Shown: positions 51,799 to 60,620, counted from the first letter of the stretch. The stretch: 64,000 bases of DNA from RYN-230 sp963814645 (GCA_963814645.1 CAWFDX010000001.1:744001-808000), one strand, 5' to 3'. Made by a program: numbers and translations. The notes: a model not told the origin generated them from the letters alone.

Positions 51799-53166
51799 TC
51801 AGACGACGACGCGCTGCGGCGCGCTGTCGAACTGGTAGGTAGCGTCGAGGACCCGGGGGCACTCTTTAACCCAGAGGTAGTCGAGGCCGGGGTGCATCGT
51901 GTGAAGTACGGCCAGGTCCCACTCCGGCCCGTACGGCGCCTCCAGGGTGGTCATCTGCTGGCCGCCAGGCAGTGTGACGCTGGGGATCAGCGGATCGTAG
52001 TAGCTCACCTCGGCGCCTTCGCGGATCAGCCCGGCGATCAGCGGCAGCGCCGGGGACTCCCGCAGGTCGCGCACGCCTGCCTTGTAGCTCGTGCCGACCA
52101 CCAGCACCCGGGCCCCGGCGAGTTGGCTGCCGTCAGCGGCCAGCACTTCGCGGGCCCGCGCGATGACCCGCTCGGGGCGCTCGTCGATGGCAGTCATCGC
52201 CTGTTCGATCAGCGGCGACCGGTGTCCCTGCGCGTTGAGCTGCCAGAGCAGGTAGTGCGGGTCGCAGGGGATGCAGTGGCCGCCGACGCCCGGTCCGGGA
52301 AAGACACCGAGGAATCCGTACGGCTTCGTCCCGGCGGCCAGGGTGACCTCGATCGGGTCCAGGCCCAGCGCGCCGCACGCGTCGGCGAACTCGTTGGCCA
52401 GGGCCAGGGACACGGCCCGGAAGATGTTTTCGTACAGCTTGGTGGCCTCCGCCACCTCCGGCGAGGTGACCAGGTAGACGACGTCCGTCACGCAGCCGAT
52501 GACCGCGGCCGCCCGCGAGGCGCAGTCGGGGGTGATCCCCCCCAGCACCCGCGGCGTCTCCCGCTGCAGGTGTTCTTCGTTGCCGGGGTCGATCCGTTCC
52601 GGGCTGAAGGCGACGAATACGTCCGTCCCGACCGCCAGCCCGCGCTCGGCCAGTGGCACGGCGAGCAGTTCCCGGGTGGTGCCCGCGTAGGTGGTAGACG
52701 TCAGGATGATCACCTGGCCGGCGCGGGCGTGCGCGACCACGCTCTCGCAGGCCCCGCGCAGGGCGGTCAGATCCGGCACCCGCGCCGAGTCAACGGGCGT
52801 GGGCACGCAAATGATCACGGCGTCGGCGGCGGTGGCCGCGGCCGGGTCGGAGGTCAGTTCCAGGCTGCCATCGGCTAGCGCCGCCTCGAGCCGTTCCCGG
52901 TCTGGCTGCCCGAGGTCGGCCTCGGCCGCCGCCACCTCACGCAGCCGTTCCTGGCTGGTGTCGATCCCGATGATCCGCTCGCACTGCCCGTGCAGCGCCA
53001 CGGCGGTCGGCAGCCCGACGTATCCCAGGCCGACCACCGCCACCGCCTGCAGCGACGGCTCGGCGGCAGTCCCGGGGCCGGGCCGGGCGGCATCGTAGCG
53101 GACCAGCTTCCCCCCGTACAGGCGCTCCCGGCCGTTGACTGCAAGCGAAAGCCTGCTTTCCCCCAC
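51799..53166 (-). CDS. UDP-sugar dehydrogenase (UDP-glucose/UDP-ManNAc 6-dehydrogenase family)
   Basis: A 455-residue nucleotide-sugar dehydrogenase. AVVGLGYVGLPTAVALHGQC binds NAD; VIICVPTPVDSARVPDLTAL and VFVAFSPERIDPGNEEH are family motifs. The catalytic Cys is in GPGVGGHCIPCDPHYLLW, with LYENIFRAVSLALANEFADA in the central helix. It oxidises C6 of a UDP-sugar to the uronic acid in two NAD-dependent steps. GTG 53166 is chosen because AAGGAG lies about 6 bases upstream; further upstream codons are weak. It is the first gene of the nine-gene operon, so its upstream region should contain the main promoter. The SPERIDPG form leans towards the WecC/TviB side. Confidence 0.9.
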   Translation of the reverse strand: MGESRLSLAVNGRERLYGGKLVRYDAARPGPGTAAEPSLQAVAVVGLGYVGLPTAVALHGQCERIIGIDTSQERLREVAAAEADLGQPDRERLEAALADGSLELTSDPAAATAADAVIICVPTPVDSARVPDLTALRGACESVVAHARAGQVIILTSTTYAGTTRELLAVPLAERGLAVGTDVFVAFSPERIDPGNEEHLQRETPRVLGGITPDCASRAAAVIGCVTDVVYLVTSPEVAEATKLYENIFRAVSLALANEFADACGALGLDPIEVTLAAGTKPYGFLGVFPGPGVGGHCIPCDPHYLLWQLNAQGHRSPLIEQAMTAIDERPERVIARAREVLAADGSQLAGARVLVVGTSYKAGVRDLRESPALPLIAGLIREGAEVSYYDPLIPSVTLPGGQQMTTLEAPYGPEWDLAVLHTMHPGLDYLWVKECPRVLDATYQFDSAPQRVVV

Positions 53167-53606
53167 TCTGCACTCCTTCGGTTCCGTAGCAATCCGCAGT
53201 TCAGTAGCAATCCCGCCCACGGATGGCTCCGTAGGAGTAGTCCCCCGTGCCCGGCGGCTGACTGACCAATATGAAGACGCGCTAGGCCTTGTCGGGGTTT
53301 ACGTCAATCAGCGAAAAGCTATGCTAGCCAGTGCAGTCGTGGGCTGGATGCACGGACGGCTGGCAGCCTGTGGCCGGCCGGTAGGCCCTGCTTTCGGTCG
53401 ATGTCTGGACCGCTTTTAGGCCAGCCCGAAACTGCCGTCTTGCGGCTGACCTGCTGCCCGGCGTTAAGTTCGCGTTTCAGCTCCGTTCCGTTGAACTGCC
53501 GGGCGGGCGGGACCGTGAGTATGGATGGGTCAGTGGCTCCTGGGAGGCCAGGGATCCTTGTTCTACCGTCCGGCGGGCCGCCGCGCAGACCTCTCAGCAG
53601 CCCACG
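53167..53606. other. Intergenic region upstream of the polysaccharide operon
   Basis: About 440 bases between the first operon gene (minus) and a membrane-protein gene (plus). It should contain divergent promoters. No coding sequence or clear repeat was recognised. Its size is larger than most gaps here, consistent with regulated transcription. Confidence 0.4.
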
Positions 53607-54134
53607 GTGACGGGTTCTCGTGCACTGCCGACGATGGGAATGCCGATGCCTCTTGCCGCCATGTTCACCTGGGTGGTGACTGCCGCCTGCGGTCTCTACC
53701 TGCTAACCATCTGGCTGATCGAGTACGACCGCGAGTTCCAGTCGGTCGCCGCCACCCGGCTGCCGGTACCGGTGATCAGCAGCCATGCCCTGCTCGCGAT
53801 CACCGGCATGGTGCTGTGGACCGTCTTCCTCATGACCGGCGTGCATAGCCTGGACTGGCTGGTCGCCGCGATCCTCGGTGTGGTCGTCATCCTCGGCACG
53901 ACCATGGCGGTGCGCTGGGTCGGGGTGTACCGCTCGTACGGGACCCGCTCGCGCCACGCACACGCGGCGGTCCCGGTACCGGTCGGCGCCGGTTACGGCG
54001 GCACCCGAGCCGTTTCGAGCCACCGAACGGCCATTCCGCCAGAACGCCACTTCCCGGTGTCCGTCGTCATCCTGCACGGTGTGTTCGCCGTGGCCACCTT
54101 CGTCCTGGTGCTGCTGGCCGCGCTGGCCCACTAA
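53607..54134 (+). CDS. Four-helix membrane protein of unknown function
   Basis: About 175 residues with four probable membrane helices: AAMFTWVVTAACGLYLLTIW, ISSHALLAITGMVLWTVFLM, WLVAAILGVVVILGTTMAVR and VVILHGVFAVATFVLVLLAA. His residues in the second and fourth helices (SSHALLA, ILHGVF) lie at similar depths, as in small haem- or metal-binding membrane proteins. That comparison is speculative. The GTG start is uncertain; ATG 53634 or 53640 is possible. It converges with the HxlR gene after 12 bases. Confidence 0.6.
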   Translation: MTGSRALPTMGMPMPLAAMFTWVVTAACGLYLLTIWLIEYDREFQSVAATRLPVPVISSHALLAITGMVLWTVFLMTGVHSLDWLVAAILGVVVILGTTMAVRWVGVYRSYGTRSRHAHAAVPVPVGAGYGGTRAVSSHRTAIPPERHFPVSVVILHGVFAVATFVLVLLAALAH

Positions 54135-54146
54135 CCACCTGGCCAG

Positions 54147-54626
54147 TCAGACGTAGTGCAGCTGGGTGCCGTCGCGCTCGGTCTCGTTGTCGACGAGCTG
54201 GTCGCAGGTCGGGCAGTACCAGCGGGCCTCGACCGGGGTGCCGCAGCTGTGGTGCCGCGGCGCGCCGGCCGGGTCGGCGTGCTGCGCCCCCCAGTGCGCC
54301 AGCAGCCGGAGCGCCCCGGCCAGTTCCTTGCCCTCCGCGGTCAGCTCGTAGGCGACCCGGGGCGGCCGCTCCGAGTACGGCCGGGTCACCAGCAGCGCCG
54401 CACGTTCCAGCCGCTTCAGCCGCTCGGACAGGATGTTGGCCGCGATACCGGGGATCAGGCCGAGCAGGTCGTTGAACCGGCGCGGACCCGGCAGCAGCGC
54501 CTCCACGACGAGCAGCGTCCACCGGTCACCCACCCGGGCCAGCGCTTCGGCCAGCGGTGAGGAGCGGTCGTCGGGTCCGGTCCCGGGTTCCGGGTGGGGT
54601 CCGGTGCCGGATTCGGGTTCGGCCAT
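54147..54626 (-). CDS. HxlR-family transcriptional regulator with C-terminal zinc-ribbon-like motif
   Basis: A 159-residue winged-helix protein: LAEALARVGDRWTLLVVEAL, PRRFNDLLGLIPGIAANILS and ERLKRLERAALLVTRPYSER are the HxlR recognition region, followed by VAYELTAEGKELAGAL. The C-terminus has CGTPVEARWYCPTCD, three cysteines arranged like a zinc or redox site, an extension not present in short HxlR proteins. It is divergent from the protease gene, with a palindrome between them, so it probably represses itself and the protease. Confidence 0.82.
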   Translation of the reverse strand: MAEPESGTGPHPEPGTGPDDRSSPLAEALARVGDRWTLLVVEALLPGPRRFNDLLGLIPGIAANILSERLKRLERAALLVTRPYSERPPRVAYELTAEGKELAGALRLLAHWGAQHADPAGAPRHHSCGTPVEARWYCPTCDQLVDNETERDGTQLHYV

Positions 54627-54664
54627 GAGCGGAATCGTATCCTGTTGACTCCCAGCAGGTTGAT

Positions 54665-54682
54665 AGTAAGTTGCAAGTTACT
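54665..54682. promoter_or_regulatory. Candidate HxlR operator
   Basis: AGTAAGTTGCAAGTTACT is an 18-bp imperfect palindrome (16 of 18 positions symmetric) centred on TTGCAA. It lies 39 bases from the HxlR start and 37 bases from the protease start. It is notably AT-rich against the surrounding DNA, as expected for a promoter/operator. Confidence 0.6.
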
Positions 54683-54718
54683 AGTTACTGGAGCATACCG
54701 GAGCTGCTGGAGGCGGCC

Positions 54719-55612
54719 ATGTCACTCCTAGACGAGGTACAGACAACTATCAGGCAGCTGGCCGACGGGGCCGGCCAGTCGGTGGTGGGCATCGGCCAGC
54801 GCTGGGGCGTCGGCTCGGGCATCGTGCTCGGCGACGGCCGGGTGCTGACCAACGCGCACAACGTGCGCGGCGACCAGGTCACGGTCACGTTCGCGGACGG
54901 GCGCACCGCCGAGGGCACGGTGGCCGGGCACGACATCGACGGCGATCTGGCCGTCATCGACGTGGACACGGCCGGGGTGGCCGCGCTGCCCTGGGCCAGC
55001 GACGCCGGGGCGGAGCTCGGCCAGGCGGTGTTCGCCCTGTCCAACCCGGGCGGGCGTGGGCTGCGGGTGACGTTCGGGTTCGTCTCCGGCATCGAGCGCA
55101 CGTTCCGCGGACCGCGGGGCCGGCGCATCACCGGCAGCCTGGAGCACACCGCGCCGCTGCTGCCCGGCTCCTCGGGCGGCCCGGTGCTGAACGCGGCCGG
55201 CCAGCTGCTCGGCATCAACACCAACCGCCTCGGTGAGGGCTTCTACCTGGCCATCCCGGCCGACGAGGCGCTCCGCGGCCGGGTCGACGCGCTGGCCCGT
55301 GGTGAAGCGGCAGCGGCGCCGCCCCGGCTAGGCGTCGCGCTGGCGCCCAGTCACGTGGCCCGGCGGCTGCGCCGCTCGGTCGGCCTGCCGGAGACCGACG
55401 GCGTGCTCATCCGCGGTGTGGAAGAGGACAGCCCGGCCGCCCAGGCCGAGTTGGCCCAGGGCGACCTGATCGTGGCCGCCGCGGGCCGGCCGGTGCGCGA
55501 CCCGGACGACCTGTTCGACGCGCTCCAGGCAGCTGGGGCGGGCGGCTCGATCCAGCTCAGCGTGGTGCGCGGCACCGACGAGCGGACCATCGAGGTCACG
55601 TTCGGCGGCTGA
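54719..55612 (+). CDS. HtrA/DegP-like trypsin-type serine protease with PDZ domain
   Basis: A 297-residue protein. The catalytic triad is visible: His in RVLTNAHNVRG, Asp in HDIDGDLAVIDV and Ser in LLPGSSGGPVLNAAGQLLGI. A PDZ domain follows from about residue 205 (RLGVALAPSHVARRLRRSVG, DGVLIRGVEEDSPAAQAELA, QGDLIVAAAGRPV). ATG 54719 is chosen because GGAGGCGG lies just upstream. No signal peptide or membrane helix is seen, so unlike most HtrA proteins it seems cytoplasmic. It is divergent from the HxlR regulator. Confidence 0.87.
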   Translation: MSLLDEVQTTIRQLADGAGQSVVGIGQRWGVGSGIVLGDGRVLTNAHNVRGDQVTVTFADGRTAEGTVAGHDIDGDLAVIDVDTAGVAALPWASDAGAELGQAVFALSNPGGRGLRVTFGFVSGIERTFRGPRGRRITGSLEHTAPLLPGSSGGPVLNAAGQLLGINTNRLGEGFYLAIPADEALRGRVDALARGEAAAAPPRLGVALAPSHVARRLRRSVGLPETDGVLIRGVEEDSPAAQAELAQGDLIVAAAGRPVRDPDDLFDALQAAGAGGSIQLSVVRGTDERTIEVTFGG

Positions 55613-55616
55613 CCAT

Positions 55617-56324
55617 CTAATCCCGCCTCGCCGGGATCCTGCTGCCGGCCGGCCGGGCCGGGCACGTCGCCCTGACGGTGATGCGGCCCGGCCCGGCCGG
55701 CTCGTCCAGCGGCCCCGGGTAGGCGGCCTCGGCCCGGTCGGCCAGCCGGTCGAACTGGCGGCGGACCACCAGGATCACTGCGACGAACGCGATGACCGCC
55801 GCGGCGATCAGGATCCAGTTGATCGTCTTGTCGGCCTTTTGCAGCGCATCGCCGGCCAGGTACGACGCGAGCGTGTAGATCCCGGCCCAGACGATGCCGC
55901 CCGCCGCGTTGGCGGGCAGGAAGATCCGCCAGCGCATCTTGCTCACCCCGGCCAGGAACGCGGCGTACGCCCGCAGCACCGACACGAACCGGCCGAAGAA
56001 CACCACCGAGACACCGTGCCGGTCGAACAGGTAACGGGCCGTCTTCAGCTTCCGCTCGTCGAGCCGCACCTTCGGCCCGTACCGCCGGGCCAGCCGGTAG
56101 CCGCCCTGGTCACCGAGCCAGTAGCCGATGTTGTCACCGATGATCGCGGCCGCCGAGGCCACCAGCCAGATCACCCACGGCGACAGCTTGTGCGTGTGCC
56201 CGGCGTAGGTACCCGCGATGATCAGCGCCGTCTCACCGGGCAGCGGCACACCCAGGCTCTCGGCCGCCACCAGCAGGAACAGCACCCAGTAGCCATAGGT
56301 GGCGATCAGGTGACTCAGATTCAC
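55617..56324 (-). CDS. DedA-family membrane protein
   Basis: A 235-residue protein with the DedA/SNARE-associated signature: SLGVPLPGETALIIAGTYAG, IIGDNIGYWLGDQGGYRLAR, VVFFGRFVSVLRAYAAFLAG and FLPANAAGGIVWAGIYTLAS, plus a C-terminal helix (WILIAAAVIAFVAVILVV). The family helps flip lipid carriers and maintain membrane potential. GTG 56324 is chosen from GGGGGTTA upstream; 56363 or 56384 are alternatives. It overlaps the upstream methylase by 92 bases, implying coupled translation. Confidence 0.85.
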   Translation of the reverse strand: MNLSHLIATYGYWVLFLLVAAESLGVPLPGETALIIAGTYAGHTHKLSPWVIWLVASAAAIIGDNIGYWLGDQGGYRLARRYGPKVRLDERKLKTARYLFDRHGVSVVFFGRFVSVLRAYAAFLAGVSKMRWRIFLPANAAGGIVWAGIYTLASYLAGDALQKADKTINWILIAAAVIAFVAVILVVRRQFDRLADRAEAAYPGPLDEPAGPGRITVRATCPARPAGSRIPARRD

Positions 56325-58035
56325 TCGGGTAACCCCCGATGGAGTCGCGGATACCCTCACCATAGGTCGCCCGGTGCTCAGCACCGGTAAAGGCAGCCGC
56401 CGGGGCTACGGTTCGGTCCATCCTGCGCTGGAGCAACGTGGCCCGGGCCGAGCGCAGCTCCCCGAGCAGGTCAGGGGTCAGTTCGGGGATCGCCTGGGCC
56501 AGCAGCGCGTCGGTGCGCCGCACCAGTTCAGCGGAGTCCGGCCCAGCGCTTCTGGCCACCTCGTCCAGGTGTGCCAGGGACTGGCCGAAGCCGGGCAGCA
56601 TGGGCACTGCGACCCGGCCGATCTCGGTTGGCACCAGTTCGAGGACCCCGCCGCCGAAGCTGCGGCCTTCTATCTCCGCGGTCAGCAGCGTGCCCGTGTT
56701 GTGAAAGCCCGCGACCAGGTCCGCTTCGCGGCCCCCGAACGCTGGGGTCATCCGGCCCTGGTAGATCGTGTCGGTCGTGACGGCCCCGGCCGAGTTGAGC
56801 ACCAGCCGTGGGTACTTGTGTGACCGCTTGGACAGCAGCAAGCTGCCAGGCCGGACGACGGGGACCCGGTACCACGGCTCCCTGATCCGGCACTTGTAGC
56901 GGTGGTGCAGCTCAAGCTGCTCGCCGTAGCGCAGGTAGCTGGCCGCCGCCGGGATCTGCGCTGGCTCTGGCGCCTGCGCCCCGAAGCTCAGTAGCCAGCG
57001 TGGGCAGCGCAGCTTGGCCAGCTCGCGGTGGTCCTGCTGGCTGAAGCGGAGCCCGGTGGCCTGCCGGATCCTGGGCAGCAGCGGCAGCGCCCAGGCATCC
57101 AGGCGGTACTGGCTCAGGGTGCTGTCGTCGACCGAGAAGTACTCGTTGGCGCCGGTCACCGTGGAGACGGTCAGCCGGGCCACCTCGGACAGGGGGTGGA
57201 ATTGCGGGAGATCCGTCAGCTGGTGCAGCGCGCTCAGCTGAGCCGGGGTCAGCAGGTACCGGGTCCACGTCGGCGCGCTTTCCAGCACCTCGTGCGTCCA
57301 GGACAGCGGGTTCCCAGGCAGGTGTTCCACCACGGTCAGCGGCGCCGCGGTCCGGTGCGCCCGGGACCGGTCCAGCCGCCCGCTGAGTACCACCACTTCC
57401 TGCAGCACGCTGGGGAAGGAACCGGGCGGGAACAGGTCGGCCTGGAGCGCGCCCACGTTGCGGATCAGCCAGGTCCGCACGCTGCGCGCCGAGATCCCGG
57501 TGAAGCATTCCGCGGGCACGATGAACGCGAAGGACCCGCCCGCCCGCAGCCCGGTCAGCGCGGCCAGCAGAACCGGGATCCACAGGTTCGACACCCCGGT
57601 CAGGGTGAGGCCGGTGCGCTGGGCCACGTCCAGCGCACCGGCCCGGTCCTCCTCGGTCAGGAACTGGAACCGCACGAATGGCGGGTTGCCGACCGCCACG
57701 TCATAATCCCCGGCCGGCGGGCGAGCCCCGTTCAGCACGCTGCCCGTTAGCACCGTGCCGCCGAACGGCGTGGCCGCCAGCGCCGCCCGGCTTTTAGTGG
57801 CCTCTCCGGCGTTTATCTCGACGGCGGTTATGTCCTTTACCCGGTCCGCCAATGAGTGGTCACGCAGACCCCGGATGAAAGCGCCATCCCCCGCGCTTGG
57901 CTCGAAGACCCGCAGCGGCGCGGCGTTACCGCTGCTGAGGGTCGCGATACGGTCGAGGCAGGCGCGGACCAGCGTGGGCGGCGAGTAGAAACCGCCGCGC
58001 AGCTTTTCCGCGCTCATCACATCAACGGTCTTCAA
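56233..58035 (-). CDS. N6-adenine DNA methyltransferase, solitary (Eco57I/N6-N4 type)
   Basis: A 600-residue protein. LRGGFYSPPTLVRACLDRI and VFEPSAGDGAFIRGLRDHSL form the SAM site, and YDVAVGNPPFVRFQFLTEED contains the NPPF catalytic motif for adenine N6 methylation. The C-terminal half would recognise the target (YLRYGEQLELHHRYKCRIRE, GSLLLSKRSHKYPRLVLNSA, as in Eco57I-like enzymes). TTG 58035 with GGGAGGG about 7 bases upstream, or ATG 58017, is the start. No restriction nuclease, helicase or specificity gene is adjacent. It lies next to tRNA-Ser, a common site for acquired genes. Confidence 0.83.
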   Translation of the reverse strand: MKTVDVMSAEKLRGGFYSPPTLVRACLDRIATLSSGNAAPLRVFEPSAGDGAFIRGLRDHSLADRVKDITAVEINAGEATKSRAALAATPFGGTVLTGSVLNGARPPAGDYDVAVGNPPFVRFQFLTEEDRAGALDVAQRTGLTLTGVSNLWIPVLLAALTGLRAGGSFAFIVPAECFTGISARSVRTWLIRNVGALQADLFPPGSFPSVLQEVVVLSGRLDRSRAHRTAAPLTVVEHLPGNPLSWTHEVLESAPTWTRYLLTPAQLSALHQLTDLPQFHPLSEVARLTVSTVTGANEYFSVDDSTLSQYRLDAWALPLLPRIRQATGLRFSQQDHRELAKLRCPRWLLSFGAQAPEPAQIPAAASYLRYGEQLELHHRYKCRIREPWYRVPVVRPGSLLLSKRSHKYPRLVLNSAGAVTTDTIYQGRMTPAFGGREADLVAGFHNTGTLLTAEIEGRSFGGGVLELVPTEIGRVAVPMLPGFGQSLAHLDEVARSAGPDSAELVRRTDALLAQAIPELTPDLLGELRSARATLLQRRMDRTVAPAAAFTGAEHRATYGEGIRDSIGGYPSESESPDRHLWLLGAVPAGGGREPGCAAAR

Positions 58036-58083
58036 CCGGCGCCCTCCCGGCGTGCCAGGCCCGCCAGGTGCGCCGGCGGTCAG

Positions 58084-58172
58084 CGGAGGGTGTGGGATTC
58101 GAACCCACGAGGACACTCACGCGCCCTAGCGGTTTTCAAGACCGCCGCCATCGGCCACTAGGCGAACCCTCC
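58084..58172 (-). tRNA. tRNA-Ser (anticodon UGA)
   Basis: 89 nt on the minus strand. The acceptor stem GGAGGGT pairs with ACCCTCC, with discriminator G. The anticodon loop CTTGAAA carries TGA, a long variable arm is present as in serine tRNAs, and GGTTCGAATCC is the T-loop. CCA is not encoded. Confidence 0.95.
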
Positions 58173-58268
58173 CGCGGACAACCATAGTGCCGGGCCAGTG
58201 AAACAACGCACGGCCGGGACTTCTGCTACACGCGGTAGTGAGTAGGCTCACCTGTAGGAGGAGGTTCC

Positions 58269-59291
58269 ATGCTGCCGCCGTTTGGCTGGCAGGCCGTGCT
58301 GCAGCAGTGGCAGTTCGCGCCTGTCGTAACCGCGCTCGCCGCCATCCTGGCTGCGCTGTACCTGTGGGGCGTGTGGCGGGTCGGCCAGCGGCACCCGGTC
58401 CGGCCGTGGCGGTGGTGGCGGACGGCCTTCTTCTTCGCCGGGCTGGCCGTGATCGTGCTGGCCACCGAGAGCGGCATCGGCGCCTACGACGACGTGCTGT
58501 TCTGGGACCACATGGTGCAGCACCTCATGCTGATCATGGTCGCGCCGCCGTTGCTGGTGGCCGGGCAGCCGGTCACCCTGCTGCTGCACGCCAGCCGGAA
58601 CCCGCTGCACACCTGGACCAAGCGGGTTATCCGGTCCCGGGTGGTCTCATTCCTCACCTGGCCGCCGTTCACCCTGGCCGCGTACGCCGCGGTCATCGTG
58701 TCCACCCACCTGACCGGCCTGGTCACGACCACCATCACGCACCCGGTGCTGCACGACGCCGAGCATGCTGTGTACCTGGTGGTCGGCTACCTCTTCTTCC
58801 TGCCGATCGTGGGCAGTGAGCCGATCCGCTGGCGACTGTCCTACCCGATCCGGTTCCTGATGCTGGCCGTGGCCATGCCGGTGGACACGTTCACCGGGCT
58901 GATCCTCACCCAGCAGGCCACTCCGCTGCGCGCGACCAACGGCCCGGCCCCGCCCGGCTCGCCGAACCCGCTGCAGGACATCCACTGGGCCGGGGCGATC
59001 ATGTGGGTGGCTGGCGACGCGCTCATGTTCGGCTTCATGATGGTGGTGTTCCTGATGTGGGCCCGGTCCGACCGGGCCGGCGACAGCAACCTGGGCTGGC
59101 TGGAAAAGGTCCGGTCCAACAGCTTCGACCGCCTGGTCACCCCGGCCGCGCCCGCGGCCCCGGCCACTACGCCGGCCACCACCAGCACCGCCAGCGCGCC
59201 CACGATCGACGACGACGAGCACCTCGCCGCCTACAACGACTACCTGACCCGGCTGAACCAGTCCGGTCACGGCCCGGCCGGCCGCCAGTAA
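58269..59291 (+). CDS. CtaG-type cytochrome c oxidase assembly protein (caa3_CtaG)
   Basis: A 340-residue membrane protein with about seven hydrophobic helices and the family hallmarks DVLFWDHMVQHLMLIMVAPP (conserved His pair), SRNPLHTWTKRVIRS and LHDAEHAVYLVVGYLFFLPI. The last 70 residues are Ala/Thr/Pro-rich and cytoplasmic. It assists copper delivery or assembly of the terminal oxidase in Gram-positive bacteria. GGAGGAGG precedes the ATG at a normal distance. It stands as a single gene. Confidence 0.88.
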   Translation: MLPPFGWQAVLQQWQFAPVVTALAAILAALYLWGVWRVGQRHPVRPWRWWRTAFFFAGLAVIVLATESGIGAYDDVLFWDHMVQHLMLIMVAPPLLVAGQPVTLLLHASRNPLHTWTKRVIRSRVVSFLTWPPFTLAAYAAVIVSTHLTGLVTTTITHPVLHDAEHAVYLVVGYLFFLPIVGSEPIRWRLSYPIRFLMLAVAMPVDTFTGLILTQQATPLRATNGPAPPGSPNPLQDIHWAGAIMWVAGDALMFGFMMVVFLMWARSDRAGDSNLGWLEKVRSNSFDRLVTPAAPAAPATTPATTSTASAPTIDDDEHLAAYNDYLTRLNQSGHGPAGRQ

Positions 59292-59467
59292 TAAGCGGCC
59301 GGCCACAGAAATCACCCGCCTTCCGCTGAACCCGTTGAGCGCCTTACCCGTGACACAGGGTGCGGCACGCGGAGCGGGGCGTTCGCTGCACACGATTTCA
59401 GCCTGCTCTCGCGCTGCATCACGGCGTCCACCAACGCCGTACCCATCAGGGGAAGGGGAGCGGGGCA

Positions 59468-60604
59468 ATGTCAGTCATTCACCGTGCCGTCATGGCGTCG
59501 GCCGCGGGGGTCGCGGCCGCTGCCACGGCGGCCTTCGTCTTGGCGCCTGCCGCGGGGGCGCAGGCGCGATCCAGCGGATCCTCGTTTATCGGCCACTTCC
59601 ACCATCTCAAGACGATCGCGTCGACGGTGCCGGGCAACGGCGACGTGAACCCGTACGGCACCGTGGTCATCCAGCAGACCCAGGGTGACCTGCACCGCGG
59701 CAACGTACTCATCAGCAACTTCAACAACAAGAAGAACCAGCAGGGCACCGGCCGGACGATCGTCCAGATCACCCCGGGCGGCAAGCTCAGCGTGTTCGCG
59801 AAGATCCGCCCGAACCATCTGCCCGGTCCGTGTCCCGGCGGGATCGGCCTGACCACCGCGCTCACCGTGCTGCCCGGTGGCTGGGTGGTCGTCGGCAGCC
59901 TGCCCACCAGTAACGGGATGGCCGCCACGGCCAAGGCCGGCTGCCTGCTCGTGCTGGACAATACCGGTCACGTCCGGGAGACCATCTCCGGCAACGGCAT
60001 CAACGGGCCGTGGGACATGACCTCGGCCAGCTTCGGCAATATGGCCGCGCTGTTCGTGACCAACGTGCTCAACGGCACCGTGAAGGCCAACGGGAAGGTC
60101 GTGCACCGGGGCACCGTGCTCCGGCTGAACCTGGCCCTGTCCAGCAGCCAGCCGCCTGCGGTGACGAGCATCACCACGATCGGCTCAGGCTTCCCGCAGC
60201 GCACCGACCCCGCGGCGCTGGTGATCGGCCCGACCGGCGTCGCGCTGAACAGCCAGGGCACCCTGTTCGTGGCGAACAGCCTGGTCAGCAAGATCAACGC
60301 GATCCCCTTCGCGGTGACCCGCCCCAGCAGCGCCGGCACCGGCATGGTGGTCAGTTCCGGCGGCAAGCTGAACGTCCCGCTCGGCCTCACCGTGGCGCCG
60401 AACGGGAACGTGCTGACCGTCAACGGCGGGAACGGCCGGATCGTGGAGACCACGCCGGGCGGCATGCAGGTCGCCTCCCGGTTCCTCGACAAGTCCGGCA
60501 GCCCGCCCGGGGCGGGTGCGCTGTTCGGCCTGGCCGTGGCCCCGTTCGGGACCGGCGTGTACTACGTGGACGACGCGGTGAACACGCTGCGCCTGCTGCA
60601 CTGA
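59468..60604 (+). CDS. Secreted NHL/beta-propeller-like protein
   Basis: A 378-residue exported protein. A signal peptide (MASAAGVAAAATAAFVLAPA) is followed by repeats characteristic of propeller blades: VNPYGTVVIQ, GGWVVVGSLPTSNG, PTGVALNSQGTLFVANSL, VPLGLTVAPNGNVLTVNGGN and GAGALFGLAVAPFGTGVYYV. ATG 59468 is chosen because GGGAAGGGGAG lies just upstream and a signal peptide follows directly; a longer frame lacks a signal. It may be a binding or structural extracellular protein; no enzyme site was recognised. A strong terminator follows. Confidence 0.78.
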   Translation: MSVIHRAVMASAAGVAAAATAAFVLAPAAGAQARSSGSSFIGHFHHLKTIASTVPGNGDVNPYGTVVIQQTQGDLHRGNVLISNFNNKKNQQGTGRTIVQITPGGKLSVFAKIRPNHLPGPCPGGIGLTTALTVLPGGWVVVGSLPTSNGMAATAKAGCLLVLDNTGHVRETISGNGINGPWDMTSASFGNMAALFVTNVLNGTVKANGKVVHRGTVLRLNLALSSSQPPAVTSITTIGSGFPQRTDPAALVIGPTGVALNSQGTLFVANSLVSKINAIPFAVTRPSSAGTGMVVSSGGKLNVPLGLTVAPNGNVLTVNGGNGRIVETTPGGMQVASRFLDKSGSPPGAGALFGLAVAPFGTGVYYVDDAVNTLRLLH

Positions 60605-60620
60605 GTTAGTTCCAAGTCCG

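Noticed and set aside
56233..58035. Complete restriction-modification or BREX/DISARM-type defence system
   Set aside because: Only the methylase is present; neighbours are a DedA protein, a tRNA and a cytochrome oxidase assembly gene.
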